A stretch of DNA of 64,000 nucleotides from Roseovarius sp. ZX-A-9 (GTDB lineage: Bacteria > Pseudomonadota > Alphaproteobacteria > Rhodobacterales > Rhodobacteraceae): assembly GCF_028369135.1 (NCBI RefSeq), contig NZ_JAPWHW010000015.1, positions 1 through 64,000 of the forward strand, in the 5' to 3' direction. The notes below the pieces were generated by a model, which was given only the letters and a program-made list of their open reading frames with translations, was not told the DNA's origin and did not search any database. A program made the position numbers and the translations under genes. Of the stretch, positions 36,797 through 45,977 are shown one piece after another; positions within the stretch are counted from its first letter, which is position 1; the number at the start of each line of letters is the position of its first letter.

Positions 36797-37593
36797 ATAT
36801 CCACCGCGTAGGAGGTGCCCAGCACGGTGATCCGCAGGGCAGAGCGGTTGACCGCGAAACTGCGCCCTTCCGCATGTTCCAGCCGGGTCTGCGCCGTCAG
36901 CGTGCCGCCGTTGCGCGTTGTTTTGGCTGGGGCGACCCAGACTTGCGGGTTGTCCGTTTCGATTACCGCAACTTCGGTGCCGCCTGCGCTAGGCATGCGG
37001 ATATCGGCCCGTAATGTCAGACCGCCTTCGCGCGGCGACAGGGTGCAGTGCACGCTGCCGACCCGCGCCTCGGTCGCGCTATAGGGCCGATCGGCCAGCG
37101 CGGCGGCGATAGCCGGATCGCGCCTTTGGGCGTCCCGGGGCAGGGTCGCGGAAATGTTCAGGTTCACCGGGATGCAGACATCCTCACACACTCCGAGATC
37201 AAGCGCGCCTTGCAGCCGGATATCGCGCCCGGCGCGATCCGGCAGCACCTTGAGCGGAAACACCACGCGCCCCGTATAGCCGATCGTGGTCATCCCGTCC
37301 TGCAACAGCGCCGCGGGCGTGGGCCACTGGATCTCGACCCCGGCCAGATTGCCCGATCCGCGCCAGTCGAAGCTGGGCGGAATGCCCAGATCGCCGGGTG
37401 CGCGCCAATAGGTTTTCCAGCCCGGCCTGAGCGTGATTTCCAGCCCGGCCATATGCGTGCCGTCGGCCATCCGCCAGCCGGTCAGCACCCGCGCCTTCAA
37501 CACATCGTCGAGGGATCCGGCCGCCGCAACGGGCAAACCGGGCGCCAGAAGCGCGGCACAGGTCAGAAAGATATGGAACAGGCGCTGTATCAT
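36775..37593 (-). CDS. Periplasmic DsbD N-terminal-domain-like protein
   Basis: 272 residues with a signal peptide (MIQRLFHIFLTCAALLAPG, cleaved near VAAAGS). The mature part matches the soluble N-terminal domain of DsbD and ScsB-type proteins: GLEITLRPGWKTYWRAPGDL, then LGVCEDVCIPVNLN with two Cys as CxxxC near residue ~150. The membrane and thioredoxin parts of DsbD are absent, so this is a stand-alone domain, perhaps a redox partner or copper/thiol handling protein. The start at 37593 is chosen because a signal peptide begins there. Its end overlaps the RND gene by 22 bases on the opposite strand. Confidence 0.82.
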   Translation of the reverse strand: MIQRLFHIFLTCAALLAPGLPVAAAGSLDDVLKARVLTGWRMADGTHMAGLEITLRPGWKTYWRAPGDLGIPPSFDWRGSGNLAGVEIQWPTPAALLQDGMTTIGYTGRVVFPLKVLPDRAGRDIRLQGALDLGVCEDVCIPVNLNISATLPRDAQRRDPAIAAALADRPYSATEARVGSVHCTLSPREGGLTLRADIRMPSAGGTEVAVIETDNPQVWVAPAKTTRNGGTLTAQTRLEHAEGRSFAVNRSALRITVLGTSYAVDIQGCPAG

Positions 37594-37794
37594 GCATCCG
37601 ACATGGGCCATCCGCGCCGCAATGCCAACTCACTTTCCGGCGACAACTCTGCAACAATCCGTGCCCGGCCTGTCCGGCTTCCCATATCGAGCCTGCCACG
37701 CGGGGTGCTTGTCATGCCCGTGTCACTGCCCCATTGTCAGAACAGGACACAGCGCCAGTACCCCACAGGACCGCGCCGCGAAAAAGGAGACGAC

Positions 37795-38361
37795 GTGACC
37801 CACGAAATGGAATTGACAGGCCAGTTGCTCATTGCCATGCCGGGCATGGGAGATGACCGGTTCGGCCATTCGGTGGTATTCATGTGCGCCCATTCGCCCG
37901 ATGGTGCGATGGGCCTGATCGTGAACAAGCCGACCTCGGACCTGTCACTGGGCCACCTGCTGGAGCAACTCTCGATCAAGCCGGGCCCGCAGGCCCGCGA
38001 CCTGCCGGTGTATTTCGGCGGCCCGGTCGAACACGGGCGCGGCTTCGTGCTGCACGAGACGGGCTATGTCTCGCCGGTGTCGACGCTGCAGGTGAACGAG
38101 ACATTCGCGATGACCGCGACACTCGATATCCTCGAGGACATGGCCGGCGGGGGCGGTCCGGCGCAGGCGGTGATCGCGCTGGGCTATGCCGGCTGGGGGC
38201 CGGGGCAACTGGAAGCCGAGATTGCCCATAATGGCTGGCTGATCTGTCCGGGCACGCCCGAACTGGTCTTTGGCACCGCGGATGTCGCGAAATGGGAAAC
38301 CGCGCTGACCTCGCTGGGGATCAGCCCGCTGACCCTGTCGGCCGAGGCCGGCCGCGCCTGA
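37795..38361 (+). CDS. YqgE/AlgH family protein
   Basis: 188-residue cytoplasmic protein of the DUF179 (YqgE/AlgH) family. The motifs MPGMGDDRFGHSVVFMCAHS (residues ~15-34), GLIVNKPTSDL and VYFGGPVEHGRGFVLH are typical. Function is uncertain; the family is linked to redox or transcription control in a few bacteria. The start is the GTG at 37795, because AAGGAG (37784-37789) lies five bases upstream; the ATG at 37807 is too far from it. The gene follows a 201-base region and faces the TIGR02302 gene. Confidence 0.88.
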   Translation: MTHEMELTGQLLIAMPGMGDDRFGHSVVFMCAHSPDGAMGLIVNKPTSDLSLGHLLEQLSIKPGPQARDLPVYFGGPVEHGRGFVLHETGYVSPVSTLQVNETFAMTATLDILEDMAGGGGPAQAVIALGYAGWGPGQLEAEIAHNGWLICPGTPELVFGTADVAKWETALTSLGISPLTLSAEAGRA

Positions 38362-38398
38362 CTATACCCGTACGGGCATGATGCGCCGTGGGTGGTTT

Positions 38399-38420
38399 GA
38401 GTATTTTTGGCAAAATGAAG
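38399..38420 (+). repeat. Copy 1 of a short AT-rich intergenic motif
   Basis: Reads GAGTATTTTTGGCAAAATGA and continues AG, downstream of yqgE and of the convergent TIGR02302 gene. Its core, TATTTT-y-GG-m-AA-r-ATGAA, recurs in reverse orientation at 45951-45975. Short sequences of this kind are, from memory, frequent between genes in Rhodobacteraceae; no function is known to me. Confidence 0.45.
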
Positions 38421-38436
38421 AATGGACCTGCGCCGG

Positions 38437-41022
38437 TCAGAACCGGTCGAGCAGGCGTCGCAGGTAGTCGCGTTCGACCTCGGGGCGGTCGCCCTCGCCC
38501 GAGCGGCGGCGAATCTCGTCCAGCAACTCGCGGGCGCGGCGATAGACATCTTCGCCCTGCAACAGACTGTCCTGCGTGCCCGCCTGATCGCCCTGGCCCG
38601 CAATGCGCCCCAGCGGATCGGATTGTTGCGCCCCGTCCGCACCCCGCGCCTGACCCTGGCCGCCCTGGTTTTTGCGATTCGCCTCTGCCAGCGCCTCGCC
38701 GAGGTTGCGCATGCCGTCGCGCAGGGCATCCATCGCCTGTGATTGCTGGTCGATGGCTTCGGCCAGATCGTCCTGACGCAGCGCCTGTTCGGCATCGTTC
38801 ATGGCGCGGTCTGCACGCTCGAGTGCCTCACGCGCCGCATCGCCCGCCTCGGAGCCCTGGCCGGGCAGGTTGCCGCGCTGGCGCTCCAGCTCGCGGCGCA
38901 GCGCTTCTTGCCGGTCGGCCAGACCACCCGCGCCGGGCTGCTCGTCGCCCTGTTGCTGGCCCTGCTGCTGACCTTGGCCCTGACCCTGACCGTTCTGGCC
39001 TTCATGGCTCTGGCCGCGACCCTCGCCGCCGCTGCGGCCTTCGTTGCCCTGGTTTTCACCCGCCTGTGCGCCGGGATTGAACTGTTCCTGCAGATCGCGG
39101 AACGCCTGATCCGACAGGCCCTGTTGCTGGCGCAGGGTATCGGCCAGACCTTCCATCGCCTGCTGCCCTTCGGACTGGCCCTGGCCGCCTTGCCCTTCGG
39201 TGACGCGCAGGTTCTCCATCATCTCCTGGAATTCCTCCAGCGCCTGCTGTGCCTCGGCCATGCGGCCCTGTTCCATCAGCTCCTGGATGCGGTCCATCAT
39301 GTCCTGCAGATCCTGCTGGCTGAGCTGCATCGAATTTTCGCCGCTGTCGGGCTGGTCGGTGTCGTTCTCGCGCTGGGCCTGCTGCGATTTCTGCCGCAGG
39401 TAATCCTGCGTAGCATCGCGCAATTCCTGCATCAGGCGGGCGATCTCATCCTCGCTGGCCCCGTTCTTCATCGCCTCGGTCAGCCGTTCCTGCGCCTTGC
39501 GCATCCGCTCAAGCGCGTCGCCGATATCGCCATCCTCCAGCAGCAGCGCCAGATCCCACATTGCGGCACCGATCTCGTCTTGTGCATCCGTGGTCAGCGC
39601 GTCGTGGCGCACCAGCGTTTCCAGCCGCCGCAGGATCACGCGCAGTCGCAGATAGGCTGTTTCCGACCGGAACAGCCCGCTTTCGGGCCGGTACGATATG
39701 GCGCGCAGGATCTGCGCCACGTCGCGCGCGTTCTGGCGGGACCACAGCAGCGCCTGGCGCTGTTCGACCACTGCCGCCGCCAACGGGTCAAAGAACCGCC
39801 GCGCGGGCAGGGTCATCGGCACGAGCGCGCTGCTGCCGGTCTGGTCAAGCGCGTCCGTTACGCGCAACTCCAGCGTGACCGGCAGATGCGCCCAAGGGTG
39901 ATCTGACAGGTTCTCGATCAGCGTTTCGGTGAACGCATTGCGGTTGCCGGTGATCGGCATGGGCAGTTCCAGCTCGATCGCCTCGCGCGGCTCCGGATCG
40001 GTGGCAAGCCCGTAGCGGCGCGTCACCCGGTCGACATCCAGCCGGAATATGGCGGTGCCGCTGGTCACGCCGTAATCGTCGGTGGCTTGAAAGGGTTGGT
40101 GCATCTGGCCGTCGAATGTCGTGCGCTTGCCGTCATCGATCAGCGCGACATCCGGTGCCGCGTCGGGCAGCACGGAGATGGTCCAGCTACGCCCGCCAGC
40201 GCCCTCGATCGCCAATGTGCCGCTCTGGGTGATCTCGAAGCTTTGCTCCGGGTCGGTGGCGGCGCCGACGCCGTCGGTCCGCCCCGAGACGGTCTCGGAT
40301 GTACTGAGCGCACCCGGTGTGCCGTAAAATCGCAGGGTGACGCGGCTGCCCTCTGGTACGGAGATCCGGTCCTTGAGGTCGGGCAGGTAAAGGCTGGGCA
40401 GGCCGGTATAGTGGGGCGGCTCGATCCAGCCCTCCCAGGCCGGGCCTGCTGCGGCGGCCTGTGCCCCGCCGGGGCCGATCTGCGTCACCGTGCCCACCCG
40501 CCAGATCGACCCGAACAAGAGCGCGACCACCAGCCCCAGAAGGGCAATGTAGCGCAGGCCGAACGGATCGCGTTTTGACAGCCGCAGATCAGGCTCTATC
40601 GCCCGCGCGCTGCGTGCCGCGGTGGCCATGCGGGTCAGATGCACGCGCCACAACGCCTCGGAGGCGGCATCGCCCGCGCCGATGGCCTGCCGGTCTGCCA
40701 GCGCCGCCAGCGGTCGCCCGGGCAATGCGGCATCCATGCGCGCCAGCGCCTCGGCCCGGTGCGGCCAGCGAAACCGCCGCAATCCCTGCACCGCAAAGAC
40801 CAGCGCGCCGATGGCGGCCCCGACCAGCGCCGCGCCCACCAGTTCGACCATGGCCCAGTCCTGAAAGCCCAGCATCAGCGCCGCCGCCGTCGCGGCGATC
40901 AGTGTCCAGAGCGGCCAGAACGCCTGCACCAGGCGCTCGGCCAGAAGCCCGGCCCAGGTCAGGGTCAGCGCCAGACGCAGCCGCGTCAGCACATCGTTCA
41001 GAAGGGGAGGCTGTTCAGCCAT
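38437..41022 (-). CDS. TIGR02302 family protein (DUF4175)
   Basis: 861-residue protein of the alphaproteobacterial TIGR02302/DUF4175 family, of unknown function. Two hydrophobic stretches near the start (about residues 15-60) and one near 145-165 mark an N-terminal membrane part; a large domain with beta-rich and helical parts follows. The C-terminal third has a long Gln/Gly-rich low-complexity stretch (around residues 690-720) between helical, charged regions. The ATG at 41022 is preferred over a TTG at 41049. It lies directly downstream of lysA, an arrangement I recall as common in the order. Envelope maintenance is a frequent guess, without evidence here. Confidence 0.85.
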   Translation of the reverse strand: MAEQPPLLNDVLTRLRLALTLTWAGLLAERLVQAFWPLWTLIAATAAALMLGFQDWAMVELVGAALVGAAIGALVFAVQGLRRFRWPHRAEALARMDAALPGRPLAALADRQAIGAGDAASEALWRVHLTRMATAARSARAIEPDLRLSKRDPFGLRYIALLGLVVALLFGSIWRVGTVTQIGPGGAQAAAAGPAWEGWIEPPHYTGLPSLYLPDLKDRISVPEGSRVTLRFYGTPGALSTSETVSGRTDGVGAATDPEQSFEITQSGTLAIEGAGGRSWTISVLPDAAPDVALIDDGKRTTFDGQMHQPFQATDDYGVTSGTAIFRLDVDRVTRRYGLATDPEPREAIELELPMPITGNRNAFTETLIENLSDHPWAHLPVTLELRVTDALDQTGSSALVPMTLPARRFFDPLAAAVVEQRQALLWSRQNARDVAQILRAISYRPESGLFRSETAYLRLRVILRRLETLVRHDALTTDAQDEIGAAMWDLALLLEDGDIGDALERMRKAQERLTEAMKNGASEDEIARLMQELRDATQDYLRQKSQQAQRENDTDQPDSGENSMQLSQQDLQDMMDRIQELMEQGRMAEAQQALEEFQEMMENLRVTEGQGGQGQSEGQQAMEGLADTLRQQQGLSDQAFRDLQEQFNPGAQAGENQGNEGRSGGEGRGQSHEGQNGQGQGQGQQQGQQQGDEQPGAGGLADRQEALRRELERQRGNLPGQGSEAGDAAREALERADRAMNDAEQALRQDDLAEAIDQQSQAMDALRDGMRNLGEALAEANRKNQGGQGQARGADGAQQSDPLGRIAGQGDQAGTQDSLLQGEDVYRRARELLDEIRRRSGEGDRPEVERDYLRRLLDRF

Positions 41023-41068
41023 CTGTTTGTTCGGCCACCTTTCCGGCAAGGGCCAAGCGCGCCACGCG

Positions 41069-42334
41069 CTACAGCCATTCGGGGATGGTATCGCGATTTA
41101 TGATTTCGTCAAAGCTCGGTCGTGCCCTTATGACGGCGAATTGATGCTCATGCACCAGAACCTCGGGGATCAGCGGGCGGGTATTGTATTCGCTCGCCAT
41201 CACCGCGCCGTAGGCCCCGGCACTACGAAAGGCGACCAGATCCCCGGCGGCAAGCGGCGGCATCATCCGCGCGCGGGCAAAGGTGTCACCGCTCTCGCAG
41301 ACCGGGCCGACGATGTCGTAGGGCTGTTGCGCGGCACCCGGCTTCGGCTCGATCACCGGGATGATATCGTGCCAGGCGTCATACATCGCCGGGCGGATCA
41401 AATCGTTCATCGCGGCATCCAGGATCAGGAAATCGCGGTCCTCGCCGGACTTCACATAGATCACCTCGCTGACCAGCAGCCCGGCATTGCCCGCGATCAG
41501 CCGCCCCGGCTCGATCTCGATCTCGCAGCCCAGATGGCCCAGCGTGTCGCGGATCAGCGCGCCGTATTCGGTGGGCAGCGGAGGCGCAGTGTTCGAGCGC
41601 GTGTAGGGAATGCCCAGCCCGCCGCCCAGATCCAGCCGCCTGATGTCGTGCCCGTCAGCGCGCAGCGCTTCGGTCAGTTCCGCGACCTTCGCATAGGCCA
41701 GCGCGAAAGGCTCCAGATCGGTCAACTGGCTGCCGATATGCACGTCGATCCCGATCACCTCCAGCCCCGGCAGGGCCGCCGCATGCGCATAGACGGTACG
41801 CGCGCGGGTGATGGGAATGCCGAACTTGTTCTCGGATTTGCCGGTGGCGATCTTGGCATGTGTCTTGGCATCCACATCCGGATTGACCCGCACGGTGATC
41901 GGCGCGCGCAGCCCCAGCTCCAGCGCGACCGCGTTCAGCGCCTCCATCTCCGGCTCGCTCTCGACGTTGAACTGGCGGATGCCGCCCTCCAGCGCCAGCC
42001 GCATTTCGTCGCGCGTCTTGCCAATGCCCGAGAATACGATGCGCTCGCCGGGCACGCCCGCGGCCTTGGCGCGCAGGTATTCGCCGCCCGAAACCACGTC
42101 CATGCCGGCCCCCAGCGCTGCCAGCGTCTTCAGGATCGCCTGATTGCTGGCCGCCTTCATTGCGTAGCACACCAGATGGTCCATTCCCTCCAGCGCCTCG
42201 TCAAATAGGCGAAAATGCCGCTCCAGCGTGGCGGTTGAATAGACGTAGAACGGCGTGCCGACGCTGGCCGCGATCTCGGCCACCGGCACGTCCTCGGCAT
42301 ACAGCGCCCCGTCGCGATAGAGAAAATGATCCAT
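41069..42334 (-). CDS. lysA: Diaminopimelate decarboxylase
   Basis: PLP enzyme that decarboxylates meso-diaminopimelate to lysine, the last step of lysine synthesis. 421 residues. PLP Lys is in CYAMKAASNQAI (residue ~58), followed by the IEIEPGRLIAGNAG and NDLIRPAMYDAWHDI stretches and the second catalytic Cys in VGPVCESGDTFARAR. The N-terminal 27 residues begin with DHFLYRDGALYAEDV, standard for alphaproteobacterial LysA. It is upstream of the TIGR02302 gene and about 75 bases downstream of the peptidase gene. Confidence 0.95.
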   Translation of the reverse strand: MDHFLYRDGALYAEDVPVAEIAASVGTPFYVYSTATLERHFRLFDEALEGMDHLVCYAMKAASNQAILKTLAALGAGMDVVSGGEYLRAKAAGVPGERIVFSGIGKTRDEMRLALEGGIRQFNVESEPEMEALNAVALELGLRAPITVRVNPDVDAKTHAKIATGKSENKFGIPITRARTVYAHAAALPGLEVIGIDVHIGSQLTDLEPFALAYAKVAELTEALRADGHDIRRLDLGGGLGIPYTRSNTAPPLPTEYGALIRDTLGHLGCEIEIEPGRLIAGNAGLLVSEVIYVKSGEDRDFLILDAAMNDLIRPAMYDAWHDIIPVIEPKPGAAQQPYDIVGPVCESGDTFARARMMPPLAAGDLVAFRSAGAYGAVMASEYNTRPLIPEVLVHEHQFAVIRARPSFDEIINRDTIPEWL

Positions 42335-42408
42335 GATGCAAATCCAGTTGTTCCGTTGGCGTCATATCAGAGTAACGGCCTGCTGCAACAACCGCCGCCG
42401 ATTTCGCC

Positions 42409-44421
42409 CTATGCGCTCAGCCCGCGCCCCTTCAGCAGCGCCGCTGGCCCCGGCATCCGGCCACGAAACGCCAGGTAAAGCGCCTCGGCATCCTCCGATC
42501 CACCACGCGACAGGATGTGCCGTTCCAATGCGGCGGCGCGCTCGGGGTCGAACGGGCCACCGGCCTCCTCGAACGCGGCAAAGGCATCGGCATCCATCAC
42601 TTCGGACCACATGTAGCTGTAATACCCCGACGAATACCCGTCACCGGAAAACACATGCGCGAATTGCGGCGTCGCATGGCGCATGGTGATCGCCTCCGGC
42701 ATGCCGATTTCGGCCAGCACCTCGGCCTGCCGCGCCATCGGATCGGCGGGCGGCGTGCCCTCGTGAAACGCCAGATCGACCAGCGCCGAGCCGAGATATT
42801 CAACCGTCTGAAACCCCATGTCAAAGGTCGCCGCCCCCAGCACCTTGTCCAGCAGCGCCTTTGGCATCGCCTCGCCGGTTTCGGCATGGGTCGCGAATTC
42901 GGCCAGCACCTCGGGCACTTCCAGCCAATGCTCATACAGCTGGCTCGGCAGTTCGACGAAATCACGCGCCACCGACGTGCCGCTGACGCTCTCGTAGCGC
43001 ACATCCGACAGCATCTGATGCAGCGCATGGCCGAACTCGTGGAACAGCGTGCGCGCGTCGTCATAGCTCAGCAGCGCCGGGTCGCCCTTGGCAAAGTTGC
43101 ACACGTTGATGACCACGGGCGCCTGCAGCTCGGGAAATTTCGCCTGACCCCGCATGGCAGAGCACCACGCGCCAGAGCGTTTCGAGCCGCGCGCGAAATA
43201 ATCCCCGATGAAGACCGCCACATGCGCGCCATCCCGCGTCACCTCCCACGCCCGGCAATCGGCGTGGTAGAGCGGCACATCCAGCGCGCGAAACTCCAGC
43301 CCGAACAGGCGGTTCGCACAGGAAAATGCCGCCTCGATCATCCGGTCCAGTTGCAGATAGGGCTTCACCTCGCTCTCATCCAGATCATGCTCGGCCTGCC
43401 TGCGCTTCTCTGCGTAATAGCGCCAGTCCCACGGCTCCAGCGGGCCGTTGACCCCGTCTTCCTGCATCATCTGCGTCAGGGTTTCAGCATCGGCCAGCGC
43501 CTGCGCGCGGGCAGGGGCCCAGACCTGCATCAGCAGATCACGCACCGCCTGCGGCGTCTTGGCCATCTCGGTCTCCAGCTTGAAATCGGCAAAGCTGTCA
43601 TAGCCCAGCAATTGTGCCCGCTCGGCGCGCAGCGCCAGCGTCTCGGCGGCGATGGCGCGGTTATCCGTCTCGCCGCCATTCGCCCCGCGCGCCTCCCACG
43701 CCGCGAACGCCTGCTCGCGCAGGTCGCGTCGGTCGGAAAACTGTAAAAACGGCACGATCAGCGACCGCGACAGGGTGATCACCGGACGATCCAGCCCCTT
43801 TTCGGCACCTGCCGCGCGGGCGGCAGAAATCAGGAATTCGGGCAACCCGTCCAGATCATCCTCGCCCAGTTCCATCTGCCACGCGGCCTCGTCCGCCAGC
43901 AGGTTCTGGGTGAACGCGGTGCCCAGTTCCGCCAGCCGCGCCATGATCTCGCGCATCCGCGCATCCTCGGCCCCGGTCAGCGCCGCACCCGCACGGCGAA
44001 AGCCGCGATGGGTCAGCATCAGCACGCGGGTCTGCTCCGGCGTCAGATCCAGCGTGTCGCGCGCCTCCCACAGCGCCTCGATCCGCGCGAACAATGCCTT
44101 GTTGCCCGACACCCAGGATGAATACCCCGCCAGCTTGGGGGAAAACTCGCGCTGCAACGCCTGCCGCGCCGGGTTGCTGTCCGCGCCCGCAAGGGTGAAA
44201 AACACCGACAAGACCTTGTCCAGCGCCGCGCCCGATGCCTCCAGCGCCTCTATCGTGTTGGCAAATGTGGGCGGCTCGGGATTGTCAGCAATCGCCGTGA
44301 TCTCGGCCCGCGCCTCATCCAGCGCCACGTCAAAGGCCGGGGCAAAATCCTCGTCCGAAATTTCGGAAAACGGGGCCAGTTGAAACGGGCCGGTCCAGTC
44401 GCGCAACAGCGGGTTGGTCAT
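42409..44421 (-). CDS. dcp: M3 family metallopeptidase (peptidyl-dipeptidase Dcp type)
   Basis: Zinc oligopeptidase of 670 residues. The HExxH motif is FHEFGHALHQML near residue ~460, followed by the SGTSVARDFVELPSQLYEHW block, with the third ligand Glu in it; this block reads like Dcp rather than PrlC. The N-terminal region (EISDEDFAPAFDVALDEARA, PEPPTFANTIEALEASG) also matches Dcp. It degrades short peptides, probably in the cytoplasm, as no signal peptide is present. It is in a minus-strand run after moeB-type gene and before lysA. Confidence 0.9.
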   Translation of the reverse strand: MTNPLLRDWTGPFQLAPFSEISDEDFAPAFDVALDEARAEITAIADNPEPPTFANTIEALEASGAALDKVLSVFFTLAGADSNPARQALQREFSPKLAGYSSWVSGNKALFARIEALWEARDTLDLTPEQTRVLMLTHRGFRRAGAALTGAEDARMREIMARLAELGTAFTQNLLADEAAWQMELGEDDLDGLPEFLISAARAAGAEKGLDRPVITLSRSLIVPFLQFSDRRDLREQAFAAWEARGANGGETDNRAIAAETLALRAERAQLLGYDSFADFKLETEMAKTPQAVRDLLMQVWAPARAQALADAETLTQMMQEDGVNGPLEPWDWRYYAEKRRQAEHDLDESEVKPYLQLDRMIEAAFSCANRLFGLEFRALDVPLYHADCRAWEVTRDGAHVAVFIGDYFARGSKRSGAWCSAMRGQAKFPELQAPVVINVCNFAKGDPALLSYDDARTLFHEFGHALHQMLSDVRYESVSGTSVARDFVELPSQLYEHWLEVPEVLAEFATHAETGEAMPKALLDKVLGAATFDMGFQTVEYLGSALVDLAFHEGTPPADPMARQAEVLAEIGMPEAITMRHATPQFAHVFSGDGYSSGYYSYMWSEVMDADAFAAFEEAGGPFDPERAAALERHILSRGGSEDAEALYLAFRGRMPGPAALLKGRGLSA

Positions 44422-44424
44422 CAG

Positions 44425-45480
44425 TTAATCCTTTTTTCCACCGCACACACGGCAATCCGCGCGCGGCGTCAGTTTGAACTTGCGCGCATCCGCATGCAGC
44501 GCGTCGTAAATCAGCATCTCACCGTGCAGCGGCGTGCCCGCCCCGGTGATCAGCTTGATCGTCTCACCGGCCATCATCGCGCCGATCACGCCGGGCAGGG
44601 CGCCCATCACCCCGGCCTCGGCGCAGGACGGGGCCAGATGTGCCTCGGGCGCGCGCTCGAAAATGCACTCGTAACAGGGCGTGCCGCGCGCCGGGTCAAA
44701 TATGTTGAGCTGCCCTTCCCATTGCGTCAGCGCGCCGGACACCAGCGGTCGCCCCAAGGCTGCGGCGGTCCGGTTGGCCAGGTAGCGGGTCTCGAAATTG
44801 TCCACGCCTTCCAGGATGATGTCATATTCGGCAAAGAGATCGGCGGCGATCTCCTCGGTCAGGCGGCGGTGATAGGGCTGCACGGTCACATGCGGGTTCT
44901 GCGCAGCAATGGCCGCTGCGGCCGATTGCACCTTGGGCAGGCCGATATTGGCCTCGGGATGGATCACCTGGCGTTGCAGGTTCGAGGCATCCACCACATC
45001 GTCGTCAATGATCCCGATGGTGCCGACCCCGGCAGCGGCCAGGTACATCAACGCGGGCGATCCCAGCCCGCCGGCCCCGATCACCAGAACCCGCGCCGCC
45101 TTCAGCTTCTTCTGCCCCGGTCCGCCAACCTCGTGCAGCACGATATGGCGCGCATAGCGCTCCAGCTCCGCATCCGAGAAACTGCCGCGTTGCTGCGTTG
45201 CCGGCTCTCGCGCCGCCCCCCGTGCCGCCGCGCGCGCCCGCAACCAGCCCAGCACCCGGCCATAGCCCAGCCCCAGCGCCGCGAACCCGCCCAGCAACAG
45301 CCACGGCGCGGCACTCTCGCCAGTCGCCAGCCGCAGCGTATGCCCCTCGGGCAGCCCCAGATGCAGCGCCACGACGCCGGCCCACAAACATCCGATCATG
45401 CCCCAACGCAGCCGCGCGGGCGTGCCGAGGACCGCCCCCAGCCCCCAGAGCGCCCCCGCCAGAACCACGACCAGTAACAT
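44425..45480 (-). CDS. HesA/MoeB/ThiF family protein with membrane N-terminus
   Basis: E1-like ATP-dependent activating protein of 351 residues, the enzyme class that adenylates the C-terminal Gly-Gly of MoaD or ThiS. The catalytic domain starts near residue 100: FSDAELERYARHIVLHEVGG, the nucleotide loop VIGAGGLGSPALMYLAAAG, NLQRQVIHPEANIG and zinc-binding Cys in CYEC and CRVCGG at the end. Unusually, residues 1-90 form two to three hydrophobic helices (LLVVVLAGALWGLGAVLG, WGMIGCLWAGVVALHLGL, WLLLGGFAALGLGYGRVL), so this protein is probably anchored to the inner membrane. It overlaps dut by one base. Confidence 0.87.
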   Translation of the reverse strand: MLLVVVLAGALWGLGAVLGTPARLRWGMIGCLWAGVVALHLGLPEGHTLRLATGESAAPWLLLGGFAALGLGYGRVLGWLRARAAARGAAREPATQQRGSFSDAELERYARHIVLHEVGGPGQKKLKAARVLVIGAGGLGSPALMYLAAAGVGTIGIIDDDVVDASNLQRQVIHPEANIGLPKVQSAAAAIAAQNPHVTVQPYHRRLTEEIAADLFAEYDIILEGVDNFETRYLANRTAAALGRPLVSGALTQWEGQLNIFDPARGTPCYECIFERAPEAHLAPSCAEAGVMGALPGVIGAMMAGETIKLITGAGTPLHGEMLIYDALHADARKFKLTPRADCRVCGGKKD

Positions 45481-45941
45481 CAGCCCGCGCCCGTCGAGCC
45501 AAAGCCGCCCGCCCCGCGCGCTGTCGCATCCAGGTCATCGACCAGATCAAACCGCGCCTGCACCACCGGCGCCACTACCATCTGCGCAATCCGTGCCCCG
45601 TGGGCCACATGAAACGCCGCATCGCCCGTGTTCAACAGGATCACGCCCAACGGCCCTCGATAATCCGAATCGATGGTGCCGGGGCTGTTGGGCACACAGA
45701 TCCCGTGTTTCAGCGCCAGCCCCGAGCGCGGCCGGATCTGCACCTCGTAGCCCTCCGGGATCGCCAGCCGCAGCCCCGTCGGTATCAGTGCCCGCTGCCC
45801 CGGCGCCAGCGTCACACCATCCCGCGCGCCGGGGGCGAAATTCGCGCGCAGATCAGCCCCCGCCGCCCCGGCGCTGGCATAGACCGGCAGGCCCAGCTCC
45901 CGATCCGCCTCATCATCCCAGACAACAGATATGCCCACCAT
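45480..45941 (-). CDS. dut: Deoxyuridine 5'-triphosphate nucleotidohydrolase
   Basis: Trimeric dUTPase that hydrolyses dUTP to dUMP and pyrophosphate, keeping uracil out of DNA and feeding dTMP synthesis. 153 residues. The five family motifs are seen, for example [52 protein letters not shown], and the C-terminal GAGGFGSTG. The ATG at 45941 (MVGISVVW) is preferred, with GGGCGGGGG upstream; a second ATG at 45956 belongs to a repeated intergenic motif and has a poor ribosome-binding distance. It overlaps the moeB-type gene by one base and follows coaBC. Confidence 0.93.
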   Translation of the reverse strand: MVGISVVWDDEADRELGLPVYASAGAAGADLRANFAPGARDGVTLAPGQRALIPTGLRLAIPEGYEVQIRPRSGLALKHGICVPNSPGTIDSDYRGPLGVILLNTGDAAFHVAHGARIAQMVVAPVVQARFDLVDDLDATARGAGGFGSTGAG

Positions 45942-45950
45942 CCCCCGCCC

Positions 45951-45975
45951 TTTCATCTTTCCGAAAATACCTGAA
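45951..45975 (-). repeat. Copy 2 of a short AT-rich intergenic motif
   Basis: On the minus strand it reads CAGGTATTTTCGGAAAGATG and continues AAA. The core matches copy 1 at 38399-38420 (TATTTT-y-GG-m-AA-r-ATGAA). It lies between coaBC and dut, and its ATGAAA includes the alternative dut start at 45956. Confidence 0.45.
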
Positions 45976-45977
45976 TC

